A stretch of 64,000 nt of DNA from Azoarcus_F sp048158365 (GCA_048158365.1 JBLLNL010000003.1); one strand, 5' to 3'. Positions 8,699-17,837 are shown, numbered from the stretch's first letter. Notes: generated by a model not told the origin, from the letters alone. Program-made: numbers and translations.

Positions 8699-9597
8699 CA
8701 GAAGTACCCCTCCTGCTTCTTCTTTTCCATCGATGCGGCCGAATCATGGTCGATGACGCGGCCCTGGCGCTCGGAGGTACGGGTGAGCAGCATTTCCTGG
8801 ATGACGGCGGTGAGCGTCTCGGCGCTGGACTCGATCGCGCCGGTGAGCGGGTAGCAGCCGAGCGTACGGAAGCGGACGCTCTTCATCATCGGCTTTTCGC
8901 CCGGATGCAGCGGCATGCGGTCGTCGTCGACCATGATCAGCGTGCCGTCGCGCTCGACCACCGGGCGCTCGGCGGCCAGGTACAGCGGCACGATCGGGAT
9001 GTTCTCCAGGTGGATGTACTGCCAGATGTCGAGTTCGGTCCAGTTGGACAACGGAAACACGCGTATCGACTCGCCCTTGTGCTTGCGCGCGTTGTAGAGC
9101 TTCCACAGTTCCGGACGCTGGACCTTCGGATCCCACCGATGCTGGGTCGAACGGAACGAGCACACGCGCTCCTTGGCACGGGACTTTTCCTCGTCGCGCC
9201 GCGCCCCGCCGAAGGCCGCATCGAAGCCGTACTTGTCGAGCGCCTGTTTGAGCCCTTCGGTCTTCATGATGTCGGTGTGGATGGCCGAGCCGTGCGTGAA
9301 CGGGTTGATGTCCTTGGCGACACCGTCCGGGTTGATGTGCACCAGCAGGTCCATGCCGGATTCCTTGACCATGCGGTCGCGAAAGATGTACATGTCGCGG
9401 AATTTCCAGCGGGTGTCGACATGCAGCAGCGGAAACGGCGGCACCGCCGGGTGGAAGGCCTTCATCGCGATATGCAGCATCACCGCGCTGTCCTTGCCGA
9501 CCGAATAGAGCATGACCGGATTCTCGGCCTCGGCGACGACCTCGCGCATGATGTGGATGCTCTCGGCTTCGAGGCGCTGAAGGTGGGTGAGCGGCAT
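8698..9597 (-). CDS. cysD: Sulfate adenylyltransferase subunit 2 CysD
   Basis: This 299-residue PP-loop ATP pyrophosphatase has the nucleotide motif YSVGKDSAVMLH, and HVDTRWKFRDMYIFRD and the FGGARRDEEKSRAKER segment are near-invariant in CysD. It is the catalytic subunit that adenylates sulfate, driven by GTP hydrolysis in CysN. It is the first gene of cysD-cysNC and is divergent from cysQ. The roughly 100-base gap between them must hold both promoters, but I see no convincing hexamer pair for cysD. Confidence 0.97.
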   Translation of the reverse strand: MPLTHLQRLEAESIHIMREVVAEAENPVMLYSVGKDSAVMLHIAMKAFHPAVPPFPLLHVDTRWKFRDMYIFRDRMVKESGMDLLVHINPDGVAKDINPFTHGSAIHTDIMKTEGLKQALDKYGFDAAFGGARRDEEKSRAKERVCSFRSTQHRWDPKVQRPELWKLYNARKHKGESIRVFPLSNWTELDIWQYIHLENIPIVPLYLAAERPVVERDGTLIMVDDDRMPLHPGEKPMMKSVRFRTLGCYPLTGAIESSAETLTAVIQEMLLTRTSERQGRVIDHDSAASMEKKKQEGYF

Positions 9598-9697
9598 TTA
9601 TTTCCTCTGACGATATGGCGGTGCGGGTTCGCGGCACAGTGACAAAATCGTCATATGCCAGCAGGCCGGTTAGCTGACCATATAATGGTTCGATCAC

Positions 9698-10504
9698 ATG
9701 AATGTTAATCCCGACCGGATGACAACAACCACTAACTCTTCGCCTCGCCAGGAACTCCTCGAAGCCCTGCTCCCGATCGTACGCGACGCCGGCGCGCTGA
9801 TCATGCAGGTTTATGCGACCGATTTCGCGGTGCGGGGCAAAGGCGACGCGTCGCCCGTGACCGAAGCGGACGAGCGGGCCGAAGCGCTGATCCTGCCTGC
9901 GCTGGCGAGGCTGACCCCGGACATCCCGATCGTGGCCGAGGAAGAAGTCGCCGCCGGGCGCATCCCGCAGGTGGGAGAACGCTTCTGGCTGGTCGATCCG
10001 CTGGACGGCACCAAGGAGTTCATCAGCCGCAACGGCGAGTTCACGGTGAATGTCGCGCTGATCGAGGATGGCGAACCGGTGCTCGGCATCGTGTTCGCGC
10101 CGGCCCTCGATCGCCTGTTTGCCGGGCTCGTCGGCCATGGCGCCTTCGTCGAGGAACACGGCAAGCGTCGTCCGATCGAGGTGCGCACGCCCCCACCCGA
10201 AGGCCTGACCGTGGTGGCGAGCCGCTCGCATGGCGACCCGGCCGCGCTGGACGCGTTTCTGGCCGGACGCAAGATGGCCGCATTGCGCAATGCCGGATCG
10301 TCGCTGAAGATCTGTCTGGTGGCCAGCGGCGAAGCCGACCTCTATCCACGCCTGGGGCGCACGATGGAATGGGACATCGCCGCGGGGCACGCAGTGCTGT
10401 CCGCGGCCGGCGGACGTCTGACCGAACTCGACGGTGGTCCGCTGCTCTATGCGAAGCCGGACTTCGCGAATCCGTTCTTCGTCGCGGCGGGGCGGGACGC
10501 CTGA
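9698..10504 (+). CDS. cysQ: 3'(2'),5'-bisphosphate nucleotidase CysQ
   Basis: This 268-residue lithium-sensitive phosphatase of the FIG superfamily has PVTEADERAE, EEE in VAEEEVAAGR, the metal-binding WLVDPLDGTKEF and the C-terminal EWDIAAGHAVLSAAGG. It hydrolyses 3'-phosphoadenosine 5'-phosphate (PAP), the by-product of PAPS-using reactions, so it fits beside cysNC. ATG 9698 and ATG 9719 are both possible. A TATAAT at 9681-9686 would give a transcript starting very close to 9698, so 9719 may be the working start. Confidence 0.95.
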   Translation: MNVNPDRMTTTTNSSPRQELLEALLPIVRDAGALIMQVYATDFAVRGKGDASPVTEADERAEALILPALARLTPDIPIVAEEEVAAGRIPQVGERFWLVDPLDGTKEFISRNGEFTVNVALIEDGEPVLGIVFAPALDRLFAGLVGHGAFVEEHGKRRPIEVRTPPPEGLTVVASRSHGDPAALDAFLAGRKMAALRNAGSSLKICLVASGEADLYPRLGRTMEWDIAAGHAVLSAAGGRLTELDGGPLLYAKPDFANPFFVAAGRDA

Positions 10505-10560
10505 TGCGGCCGTCCGATTCGGGCTTCAGCACCACACATCGTTGCGCTCACCCTTTTCGG

Positions 10561-10587
10561 GTATTACACTTTTCACGTTAGTAATAC
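10561..10587. promoter_or_regulatory. Inverted repeat operator candidate of the AbrB/PIN pair
   Basis: GTATTAC (10561-10567) and GTAATAC (10581-10587) form a perfect inverted repeat with half-sites two helical turns apart, 12 bases before the antitoxin ATG at 10600. This geometry suits a dimeric AbrB-type repressor. The assignment is inferred from symmetry and position. Confidence 0.6.
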
Positions 10588-10599
10588 ACGAGGTAGGTC

Positions 10600-10842
10600 A
10601 TGTCGACGACAATCACCAGCAAGGGACAGGTCACGGTGCCGAAGCACATCCGGGACGCGATGCACCTCGAACCCGGCTGCTCGGTCGAATTCTCGGTGGA
10701 CCGGAACGGCAATGTGGTGTTGCGTAAGGCGGATGAGGACGAAGGTCGAACCCGCCCCGATCGTTTCGACGCGGTGCGCGGCAAAGCGGATGTCAAATGG
10801 CGCACCGATGCGTTGATGGCCTTGTTGCGCGGCGATGAGTGA
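10600..10842 (+). CDS. AbrB/SpoVT-domain antitoxin
   Basis: This 80-residue protein has an N-terminal swapped-hairpin AbrB fold signature (TTITSKGQVTVPKHIRD) followed by a C-terminal toxin-binding part ending MALLRGDE. Its end overlaps the start of the PIN toxin by 8 bases, so the two are coupled. It is predicted to neutralise the toxin and to bind the upstream inverted repeat. Confidence 0.9.
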   Translation: MSTTITSKGQVTVPKHIRDAMHLEPGCSVEFSVDRNGNVVLRKADEDEGRTRPDRFDAVRGKADVKWRTDALMALLRGDE

Positions 10843-11239
10843 CCTGCTGGTCGACACCAATGTGCTGGTGGACGTGCTCGAGGACGATCCCGACTGGTCG
10901 GACTGGTCGATCGCGGCGTTGCGCGCGCAGTCAAAGGTCCATCGACTGACCATCAATCCGATCATCTTCGCCGAACTCTCCCTGACTTTTTCCAGTTTCG
11001 AGAGTCTGGATGAGACGATCGGGACGCTTGGTCTCGCGTTTGAGGAGATCCCGAAACCGGCACTGTTTCTCGCCGGAAAGGCATTCGTGCAGTACCGCCG
11101 CGCCGGCGGTCACAAGACCAATGTGCTGCCGGACTTCCTGATCGGTGCGCACGCCGCCGTGATCCGCGCTCCGCTTCTGACCCGCGATGCGCGCAGTTAT
11201 CGGCAATACTTTCCGACGGTGGAGTTGATCACACCTTAG
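10835..11239 (+). CDS. PIN-domain toxin
   Basis: This 134-residue PIN endoribonuclease has LLVDTNVLVDVLEDD (first Asp), PIIFAELSLTF (Glu), NVLPDFLIGAHA (Asp) and LLTRDARSYRQYFP. It overlaps its AbrB-type antitoxin gene by 8 bases. It is the third toxin-antitoxin pair within about 6 kb and is clearly different in sequence from the VapC at 5209, so the two are not a recent duplication. Confidence 0.9.
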   Translation: MSDLLVDTNVLVDVLEDDPDWSDWSIAALRAQSKVHRLTINPIIFAELSLTFSSFESLDETIGTLGLAFEEIPKPALFLAGKAFVQYRRAGGHKTNVLPDFLIGAHAAVIRAPLLTRDARSYRQYFPTVELITP

Positions 11240-11536
11240 CGTTGAGAGCGACGTCCGAGAACGCCACAGTGAATTGCAACGAATAAGCTTAGATCGCGGC
11301 TCGCGCCGCTTACCCCGAAGCTTGCGATGGCCTGTATGGGAGCGCCGCGAGGCGCGAAAGGCGCTTGGTGACCGGGACTGAAGCCTCCCACGACCGTTCA
11401 TGCGCTTGCCCGACCATCCCGAAGCTTGCAGATCCATTACATCTTTGTAAGCTTCGTGCGATGACGCCCCCGACTGGCAGAATGTCGCTTGAGCACATCG
11501 ATGTGAAGCACATTGTTCGACTTGTTGGAGTTCGAT
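11240..11536. other. Intergenic region with repeated GAAGCTT motifs
   Basis: No gene is visible. GAAGCTTGC occurs at 11317-11325 and 11421-11429, and its near complement GTAAGCTTC at 11447-11455. The last two can pair as a 9-bp stem with one mismatch. A TTGGAG ribosome-binding site (11525-11530) ends the region before the DUF411 gene. The motifs may be binding sites for a regulator of that gene, or chance. Confidence 0.4.
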
Positions 11537-11995
11537 ATGAGGTCAATCAAGAAACTGACGCACTTCGTCACCGGGCTTGTGTTTGCCGGTACGCTGTTAG
11601 CGGGTGTCGTGCAGGCGGCAGACCCGGAAGTGATCGTGTACAAACACCCGCAGTGCGGCTGTTGTGGCAAATGGGCCGACCATATGCGCGAGAACGGCTT
11701 CGAGGTGAAGGAAGTGAGCACGCTGGACATCGCGCTGGTGAAGAGCGAGGCCGGCGTGCCGGAGGCGCTCGGCTCCTGCCATACCGCGACGGTCGGAGGC
11801 TACGTGGTCGAGGGCCATGTGCCGGCTTCCGACGTGAAGCGCATGTTGGCAGAGAAGCCGGCAATCGCGGGCATCTCCGCACCCGGCATGCCGCTGGGCT
11901 CGCCGGGCATGGAAGGGCCTTACGCGGCGGACAAGTACGACGTGATCAGTTTCGACGCGGATGGCAACACCGTCGGGGTGTTTTCCAGTCATTGA
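11537..11995 (+). CDS. Exported DUF411 metal-binding protein
   Basis: This 152-residue protein has a Sec signal peptide (KKLTHFVTGLVFAGTLLAG, cleavage near VQAADPE). The mature part has the DUF411 pattern VYKHPQCGCCGKWADHM, with three closely spaced cysteines, and SCHTATVGGYVVEGHVPA with Cys and His residues. DUF411 proteins are often found with copper-handling genes and are thought to bind copper in the periplasm. No copper exporter or oxidase is next to it here. Denitrifiers need periplasmic copper for N2O reductase, which lies outside this window. ATG 11537 is chosen for its GGAG at a 6-base spacing. Confidence 0.88.
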   Translation: MRSIKKLTHFVTGLVFAGTLLAGVVQAADPEVIVYKHPQCGCCGKWADHMRENGFEVKEVSTLDIALVKSEAGVPEALGSCHTATVGGYVVEGHVPASDVKRMLAEKPAIAGISAPGMPLGSPGMEGPYAADKYDVISFDADGNTVGVFSSH

Positions 11996-12064
11996 ACGAC
12001 GCCGTCGGGCAGACGTCGCAAGACGCCCGGCTAACGCAATAATGCATTCGAACGATGCGCAGGA

Positions 12065-14005
12065 TCAGCAGGTGAGCGCGGCTGCTTCGGGTTGCTGGTT
12101 CGCCGTTGAACCGGCGCCCTGCTGATTGCGGACAAAGGCCTCGAACATCAGCAGAGTCCATAACGGTGAGCTGTAGTCACGCCGGCCGGACTGATGCGCA
12201 TCGACCAGATGACGCAGGTACTGCGGGTTGAAGATGCCCGTCGAGGCCAGGGTTTCGCCCAGGACCGCGTCGCGTACCCGCTGCTTCAGCGGTCCGCGGA
12301 ACCAGCGCGCCAGCGGCACCGCGAAGCCCATCTTGGGTCGATACAGCACGTCGTTGGGCAGATGCGGCTCCATCGCCTTCTTGAATACATATTTGCCCTC
12401 CTGCCCCTGGACCTTCAGGCTGGACGGCAGCGTCGCGAGCCACTCGACCAGCTCGTGGTCCATGAGCGGTTCGCGCACCTCGAGCGAGTGCGCCATGCTG
12501 GCCCGGTCGACCTTGGTGTTGATGTCGCCGATCAGGTAGGTCTTCAGGTCCAGATACTGCACCAGCGCGAGCGGATCGTCCGTGCCGGCATTCGCGCCGT
12601 GGCGCTGGAACACCTCTTCTGCGCTGTAGCCGGCCAGTTCGCGCTTGAAGGCGTCCGAATAGAGGCTGTCGCGCATCTCGTTGCGCAGGATAGACACCGA
12701 ATGGAAGTAGGCGGGTACCGAGTCGCGTGCGAGCGTCTGGAAGGTAGTCTTGGCGCGAAACATGCGCGGCGCCCAGTCGGCCTTGGGATACAGTCGTCCC
12801 AGCGCGCCGAAGAGCGGACGCCGCACGCCTAAAGGCATCGCACTGCGCAGCCGCTCCTCCATCAAGTGCAGCCGGTAGCGGCGATAGCCGCCGAAGCTCT
12901 CGTCCCCCCCGTCGCCGGACAGGGCCACGGTGACATGCTTGCGCGCGAGCTGGCACACGCGATAGGTCGGGATGGCCGAGCTGTCGGCGTAGGGCTCGTC
13001 GTACAGCGCGGCCAGCGTGTCGATGAGGTCGAAGTCGTCCGACTGCACGGTTTCTAGGTGATGATTGGTCTTATAGCGGTCGGCCACGAGCTTGGCGAAG
13101 GCGGATTCGTTGAAGGCGGGATCGTCGAAGCCGATCGAACAGGTGTTGACCGGCTCGCCGGACAGACCGGCCATCATCGCGACCACGGCGCTGGAGTCGA
13201 CGCCACCCGACAGGAAGGCCCCGAGCGGTACTTCCGAGATCATGCGCAGGCGGATGGATTCGCGCAGGCGCCCGGTGAGTTCGGCGGTCGCGTCCTCCAG
13301 GCTGAGCGGATTGTCCAGCGTGAAGCGCACGTCCCAGTAGACCTGTGGTTTCGGCACGGCCTGGCCGCGGCGGATGGTCAAGGTTTCGCCCGGGCCGAGC
13401 TTCAACGCGCCCCTGAAGATGGTGCGTGGCTCGGCCACGTAGCCCAGCGCGAAATACTCCTCGACCGCGTGCGGATCGATGCGCCGATCCAGCCCCGGGA
13501 CCTGCATCAGCACCTTGAGCTCGGATCCGAACGCGACCGAGCCGTCGTCGAGCGCCGCGTAAAAGAGCGGCTTCACCCCGAGCCGGTCGCGCGCCATGAA
13601 CAGGGTTTCGCGATTGCGATCGTACAGCGCGAAAGCGAACATGCCGCGAAAGCGCGCGACGCAGCCCTCGCCCCAGGCTTCCCAGGCGTGCACGATGACC
13701 TCGGTGTCGCTGCGGGTGTGGAACACATGGCCGAGCGCCTCGAGTTCCGGCACGAGCGCCTGGTAGTTGTAGATCTCGCCGTTGAACACGACCGCGACCG
13801 AACCGTCCTCGTTGAACAGCGGCTGCTGCCCGGTCGACAGGTCGATGATGGACAGGCGCCGATGCGCGAGCGCGACACCGGGTTCGAAATGGAAGCCACC
13901 CTCGTCCGGACCGCGATGAAACTGCACGTCGTTCATGCGCTGGACCAGCGCGCGGTCGAAGTCACGCCTGGCGCGAAAGTCGAAGAGTCCGGCGATTCCA
14001 CACAT
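12065..14005 (-). CDS. XrtA-system amidotransferase (asparagine synthase-like)
   Basis: This 646-residue glutamine-dependent amidotransferase of the asparagine synthetase B family starts MCGIAGLFDF, so Cys2 is the glutaminase nucleophile. The N-terminal glutaminase domain contains RGPDEGG and VVFNGEIYN. The synthetase domain has the ATP-binding PLGAFLSGGVDSSAVVAMM. The version in exosortase A clusters (TIGR03108 type) is thought to modify an exopolysaccharide sugar or a linked peptide rather than to make free asparagine. It is the last gene of the minus-strand XrtA operon and is required for flocculation in some relatives. Confidence 0.93.
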   Translation of the reverse strand: MCGIAGLFDFRARRDFDRALVQRMNDVQFHRGPDEGGFHFEPGVALAHRRLSIIDLSTGQQPLFNEDGSVAVVFNGEIYNYQALVPELEALGHVFHTRSDTEVIVHAWEAWGEGCVARFRGMFAFALYDRNRETLFMARDRLGVKPLFYAALDDGSVAFGSELKVLMQVPGLDRRIDPHAVEEYFALGYVAEPRTIFRGALKLGPGETLTIRRGQAVPKPQVYWDVRFTLDNPLSLEDATAELTGRLRESIRLRMISEVPLGAFLSGGVDSSAVVAMMAGLSGEPVNTCSIGFDDPAFNESAFAKLVADRYKTNHHLETVQSDDFDLIDTLAALYDEPYADSSAIPTYRVCQLARKHVTVALSGDGGDESFGGYRRYRLHLMEERLRSAMPLGVRRPLFGALGRLYPKADWAPRMFRAKTTFQTLARDSVPAYFHSVSILRNEMRDSLYSDAFKRELAGYSAEEVFQRHGANAGTDDPLALVQYLDLKTYLIGDINTKVDRASMAHSLEVREPLMDHELVEWLATLPSSLKVQGQEGKYVFKKAMEPHLPNDVLYRPKMGFAVPLARWFRGPLKQRVRDAVLGETLASTGIFNPQYLRHLVDAHQSGRRDYSSPLWTLLMFEAFVRNQQGAGSTANQQPEAAALTC

Positions 14006-14055
14006 TGTCTTAGTTCGCTTATTCGAGATCGTGCTCGGTTGAATCGGGGAAGGAT

Positions 14056-15246
14056 CTAGCGCATCGACGGGTCGACTGCCTGCCGGTGGCCTCTAGCGTG
14101 CCGACCGTCATGCAACAGATCCTCGTACATATTGGCATAAGTATCGACCATGCCGTCGAGGCTGAACATCGATTCGGCACGATGGCGTCCGGCCGCGCCA
14201 TGCCGGGCTGCTCGCTCGGGATCGTTCGCATAGGTCAACAGTGCATTCGCCAGCGACGGACTGTCGGATGGCGGAACGAGCAGACCGGTCTCACCCTGCT
14301 GCACGAGTTCGCCGTTGCCGCCGACCGCAGTCGCGACGACCGGCAGTCCGCTGGCCATGGCCTCGAGTATGGTGTTGGAGATGCCTTCCGCACGGGACGG
14401 CAGCGCGAAGACATCGAGCGCGCTCATGATGTCCGGGATGTCATGACGCTCGCCGGCGAGCCAGACGCACTCTTTGATGCCCTGCGTTTCGATCTCGACC
14501 TCGACCGCGGCACGCAAGGGCCCATCGCCGACGATGATCAGGCGCAACCGGTCTGCACCACCGCGATCGCGCGCCAGTGCGAACGCCCTGACGAGGTTGA
14601 CCTGGTCCTTGATCGGTTGCAAGCGACCGACCGTGCCGATAGTGAGGAGCCCCGGATCATTGAACGGCGACCCGTCCAGCCGACGGCGCGTCGGGCCCCG
14701 GTTACGGAACCTTAGGATATCGACGCCATTGCAGATACGCTCGACTCGGGCATCGGGGATTCCGACACCGTCGATCAGGTAGCGCTCGATATGGCCGGAC
14801 AGGGCCACGTAACGCGACACGAAGGGCCGATACAGCCGCCGCATCAGGCGATACTTGACGCTGACACCTTCGGGGTCGGAAACGTCCCAGCCGTGTTCGC
14901 CGTGGATGCGCACCGGAACACCGGCCACCCATGCGGGCACCACTGCTTCGAGCGCTGCCAGATTGCGGGTGTGCACGATGGCCGGCCGCAATCGCCGGAA
15001 CAACCGGTACAAAGCCGGGTACAGGGCGATCCCGTGCCCCGGCGCCTTGTGCATGTCGAAGTATTCGACATCGTCGAGTTCGACGCGTGCGGCGAAGTCC
15101 GGGTCGTGATCGGTCAGCGAAATGATCGCGTGACGAAAGCGATCCGGTGGCATGCGGTTGATCAGATTGACGACGCCGTTCTCGAGCCCTCCGGTACGAA
15201 AGCTGAAGACCACGTGAGCGACAAGAGGTCGGTGGTCCTCCCTCAT
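14056..15246 (-). CDS. Exosortase-associated glycosyltransferase (TIGR03088/stp2 type)
   Basis: This 396-residue GT-B transferase begins PLVAHVVFSFRTGGLENGVV, with the acceptor-domain glycine motif TGGLENG typical of stp2. The donor domain shows GTVGRLQPIKDQ and the E-x7-E motif in ALPSRAEGISNTILEAMASG. Its start overlaps the xrtA stop by 4 bases (ATGA type). It belongs to the XrtA operon and probably adds a sugar to the growing exopolysaccharide repeat in the cytoplasm. Confidence 0.93.
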   Translation of the reverse strand: MREDHRPLVAHVVFSFRTGGLENGVVNLINRMPPDRFRHAIISLTDHDPDFAARVELDDVEYFDMHKAPGHGIALYPALYRLFRRLRPAIVHTRNLAALEAVVPAWVAGVPVRIHGEHGWDVSDPEGVSVKYRLMRRLYRPFVSRYVALSGHIERYLIDGVGIPDARVERICNGVDILRFRNRGPTRRRLDGSPFNDPGLLTIGTVGRLQPIKDQVNLVRAFALARDRGGADRLRLIIVGDGPLRAAVEVEIETQGIKECVWLAGERHDIPDIMSALDVFALPSRAEGISNTILEAMASGLPVVATAVGGNGELVQQGETGLLVPPSDSPSLANALLTYANDPERAARHGAAGRHRAESMFSLDGMVDTYANMYEDLLHDGRHARGHRQAVDPSMR

Positions 15247-16763
15247 CTTCCCACCTCGACGCCTTGGAGCATGCTCTCCAGCTGGTCACGATGATCGCCG
15301 AGGAAGCGCTGGATGAGCGGCCGCACATCGTCCGGTTGATCATGGACGGGCGAGAAGACTGCAATCATTGCGGCGTCGTCGGGCCGTCCGGTCAGTCGGT
15401 CAGCCGCAAGAATGATCTTCGCAAGCATGTCGCTGGAGACGGTGCGACCATTCGACCAGTACCAATGCCAGACACCGATTCTTGCATTGCCGCTTCTGAG
15501 CAAGCCTCGTCTCACGGTGCCAGCATCCAGCGCATCCCGGCCCTCTGCATACAGTTGCCAGTCGGCGAATTGACCCCGATTGGCCAACCTGTTGCCCCAT
15601 GCGACCAGCTCGGACCCTTCCCGCTGGTCGGCATAGTACGCCACGTAAAGACCGACGATCCCCCCATCGGCATGGCGAAAGGTCTGCAGCAGTTCGCCCC
15701 TGTGACCCGAGAAGGCCGGACGATAATCCAGGATGTCGCCCTCCAGTGCCCAACCACCTGCGGGTTGCAGCGAAGCCAGCTCGACCGAGAAGGGTACGAC
15801 TGGCCTGTCGAGATGGCTCAAAGCAAGCGGGAACATGGCACTCGCCGCGAAAATGGCGACGACCGGCAAAGCCTGCACCTTGGATAGGGCCGCCATGGGG
15901 TGCCCAGGCGTGGCGACACTTTGGACCACCTCGTCCTCGCGCCAGCGCGAGCCGATCCAGAACATCAGCAGGATCACAATGCCGAAGAAGACCCAGCCAT
16001 ACAGGATATGGTCGACGCCCGCCGCGAGCCGGTTGTCGGTCAAGTAGCCGAGCATCACGATAAAGTACGCGCGCACCCAGTTGGCGATGATGGGCACGAC
16101 CAGTGCGACCACCATGAAAAGCAGACGACGCCCGGTGCTGCGGTAATTCAGGTAGGCGTACAGCGATCCGACCATCAGGGAAGCGATCAGATAACGAATC
16201 CCGCTGCACGCCTCGACGACCGACCAGCGACCGTTTGGCACGATGAAGAACAAACCTTCCTGGTACACGGGAACGCCTGAGGCTCGCAGTGCAAAGACGG
16301 TGAACTCCGCGGTGTAATGCATCAATGTCGGCAAGAGGAAGTCGCCGATCGGCAAACCGAAGAACAGGAACAGCAACGGGAACAGCAGGATACGCGCAAG
16401 ACGCCAACCCAGCATGCCGGCAAACCCGAGGACGACCATACTGACCAAGGCGAAATGTGTGAGCCCGTCGACATTGACCATGCTGCCGAGCAACCAGGCG
16501 GACCCCATCATCGCGACCGGGATGGCCATCCATGCCACTGGCTGCGGGGTCAATCCCCCGATTGCATGTCTCTTTCGCCATACGAGCCAGATGAACACCG
16601 GTATCACGACCATGCCGTGCGCGTAGGTGTCGGAGCGCTCCCAGATGCCCGCGATCTGTGACGCCGTCGGCCAGTACCACGCAACCAGCCACACGAAAAC
16701 GGCGAGCAGCGACGCGGAAACGATCGCGAAGCCGTTGGAAGGAGTCTGATTCGTTGTGCTCAT
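15243..16763 (-). CDS. xrtA: Exosortase A fused to an EpsI domain
   Basis: This 506-residue membrane protein has eight or so membrane spans in residues 10-290, then an EpsI-like periplasmic domain. The exosortase catalytic triad is visible: Cys in VEACSGIRYLIAS, Arg in IIANWVRAYFIVM and His in GVDHILYGW. The enzyme is thought to cleave the PEP-CTERM sorting signal of exported proteins and attach them during passage to the surface or exopolysaccharide. The start at 16763 is preferred over the longer frame (16811) because the next gene upstream ends at 16774. No PEP-CTERM substrate is encoded in the window. Confidence 0.95.
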   Translation of the reverse strand: MSTTNQTPSNGFAIVSASLLAVFVWLVAWYWPTASQIAGIWERSDTYAHGMVVIPVFIWLVWRKRHAIGGLTPQPVAWMAIPVAMMGSAWLLGSMVNVDGLTHFALVSMVVLGFAGMLGWRLARILLFPLLFLFFGLPIGDFLLPTLMHYTAEFTVFALRASGVPVYQEGLFFIVPNGRWSVVEACSGIRYLIASLMVGSLYAYLNYRSTGRRLLFMVVALVVPIIANWVRAYFIVMLGYLTDNRLAAGVDHILYGWVFFGIVILLMFWIGSRWREDEVVQSVATPGHPMAALSKVQALPVVAIFAASAMFPLALSHLDRPVVPFSVELASLQPAGGWALEGDILDYRPAFSGHRGELLQTFRHADGGIVGLYVAYYADQREGSELVAWGNRLANRGQFADWQLYAEGRDALDAGTVRRGLLRSGNARIGVWHWYWSNGRTVSSDMLAKIILAADRLTGRPDDAAMIAVFSPVHDQPDDVRPLIQRFLGDHRDQLESMLQGVEVGR

Positions 16764-16773
16764 GAGTGCCCTG

Positions 16774-17820
16774 TCAACCAAGGTTCCGCACGATGTGCGG
16801 CCCGAGCGCATTCGCCACGCCGACCGGCAGGCGTTTCCACAGCGCGATGAACAGGCGGTACTTGGGGTTCATCGGGTTGTTCTGCGGGACGGTGTCGCGC
16901 TTGTACAGGCGATACTCGTAGGACAGCGGCTGCGGCTCGAAACCCCAGTTCTTCTTGAAGCTGAACGGGCCGGTACCGAGCTTGCTGCGACCGTAGTCGA
17001 ACACCTTGCAGCCGCGCTCGCAGGCGCGGCGCATCAGCTCCCAGTACTTGAAGTCGTTGGCGGCGAGATCCCGTGCCGACATTGCGTCGCCGGCGTAATA
17101 GGGCAGGACTTCGTCGCGAAAGTAGAAGCTCAGCACCGAGGACTGCGGCGTGCCGGCGGCGTCGACGACGGTCAGAACTTCGCACTGATCACCGAAGGCC
17201 TCGCGCAGCTTCTCGAAGAAGCGCCGGGGCAGCGCGGGGGTGCCGTGCCGCAGCACGTTGTCCGCGTACAGCGCGAAGAAGCGCTCGACCGTGGCGTCGA
17301 TCTCGCCGACCAGCCCGTTCTTGATGCCCTTGCGCACCATCGCGCGCTGCTTGCGCGGGATCGCGAGCATGTTGGCTTCGACGTCGGGCAGGATCGCCTT
17401 GCGGAAGGTGAAGTAGAGGTCCTGCTGCGGCCAGTCGGTGTGGCGTGGCTGCAGGTTGCGGTATTCGAGGTGCGCGACGCCGAGCTCGCGCGCGATCCGG
17501 TCGGCTTCGGCTTCCAGCGCGGCCACCGCATCCGCGCAGTCGGCCGCGGCGGCGATGCCGCCATACACGCAGAACGGCAGCGAGGTCAGCGCGTGGCCGA
17601 ACAGACGGCTTTTGACCTCGGCGAGCGGCAGCACCGCGACGATGTCGCCGGCGCGCTCGGCATACAGAAAACAGGTCTTGTGACGAAAGACGTCTTCGAT
17701 GATGTCGGCCCAGGCCGACAGATGGAAGAAGGTCGCCTGCGGACAGGCCTGCACGAAGGCGTCCCAGCGCGCGCGATCGGAGGCAGCGAAACGGCGGACG
17801 GTGAGCACCGGGCGATCCAT
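16774..17820 (-). CDS. XrtA-associated FemAB-family protein
   Basis: This 348-residue protein of the FemAB/GNAT fold has the pattern of the PEP-CTERM-associated FemAB family (TIGR03019 type): ACPQATFFHLSAWADIIEDVF at the N-terminus, RKGIKNGL in the middle, FKYWELMRRACERGCKVFDYGRSK near residue 275 and TGPFSFKKNWGFEPQPLSYEY near 300. FemAB relatives transfer amino acids from aminoacyl-tRNA, so a peptide modification of the exopolysaccharide or its carrier is plausible. It lies 10 bases before xrtA and 17 after the deacetylase. The start at 17820 avoids the unconserved upstream extension. Confidence 0.92.
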   Translation of the reverse strand: MDRPVLTVRRFAASDRARWDAFVQACPQATFFHLSAWADIIEDVFRHKTCFLYAERAGDIVAVLPLAEVKSRLFGHALTSLPFCVYGGIAAAADCADAVAALEAEADRIARELGVAHLEYRNLQPRHTDWPQQDLYFTFRKAILPDVEANMLAIPRKQRAMVRKGIKNGLVGEIDATVERFFALYADNVLRHGTPALPRRFFEKLREAFGDQCEVLTVVDAAGTPQSSVLSFYFRDEVLPYYAGDAMSARDLAANDFKYWELMRRACERGCKVFDYGRSKLGTGPFSFKKNWGFEPQPLSYEYRLYKRDTVPQNNPMNPKYRLFIALWKRLPVGVANALGPHIVRNLG

Positions 17821-17837
17821 GACTTCGGCGCTCCGGC

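Noticed and set aside
7193..8854. Long plus-strand frame opposite cysNC (553 codons)
   Set aside because: It is the mirror of a certain gene and is open because of GC-rich codons. Its product has no recognisable domain and no ribosome-binding site.
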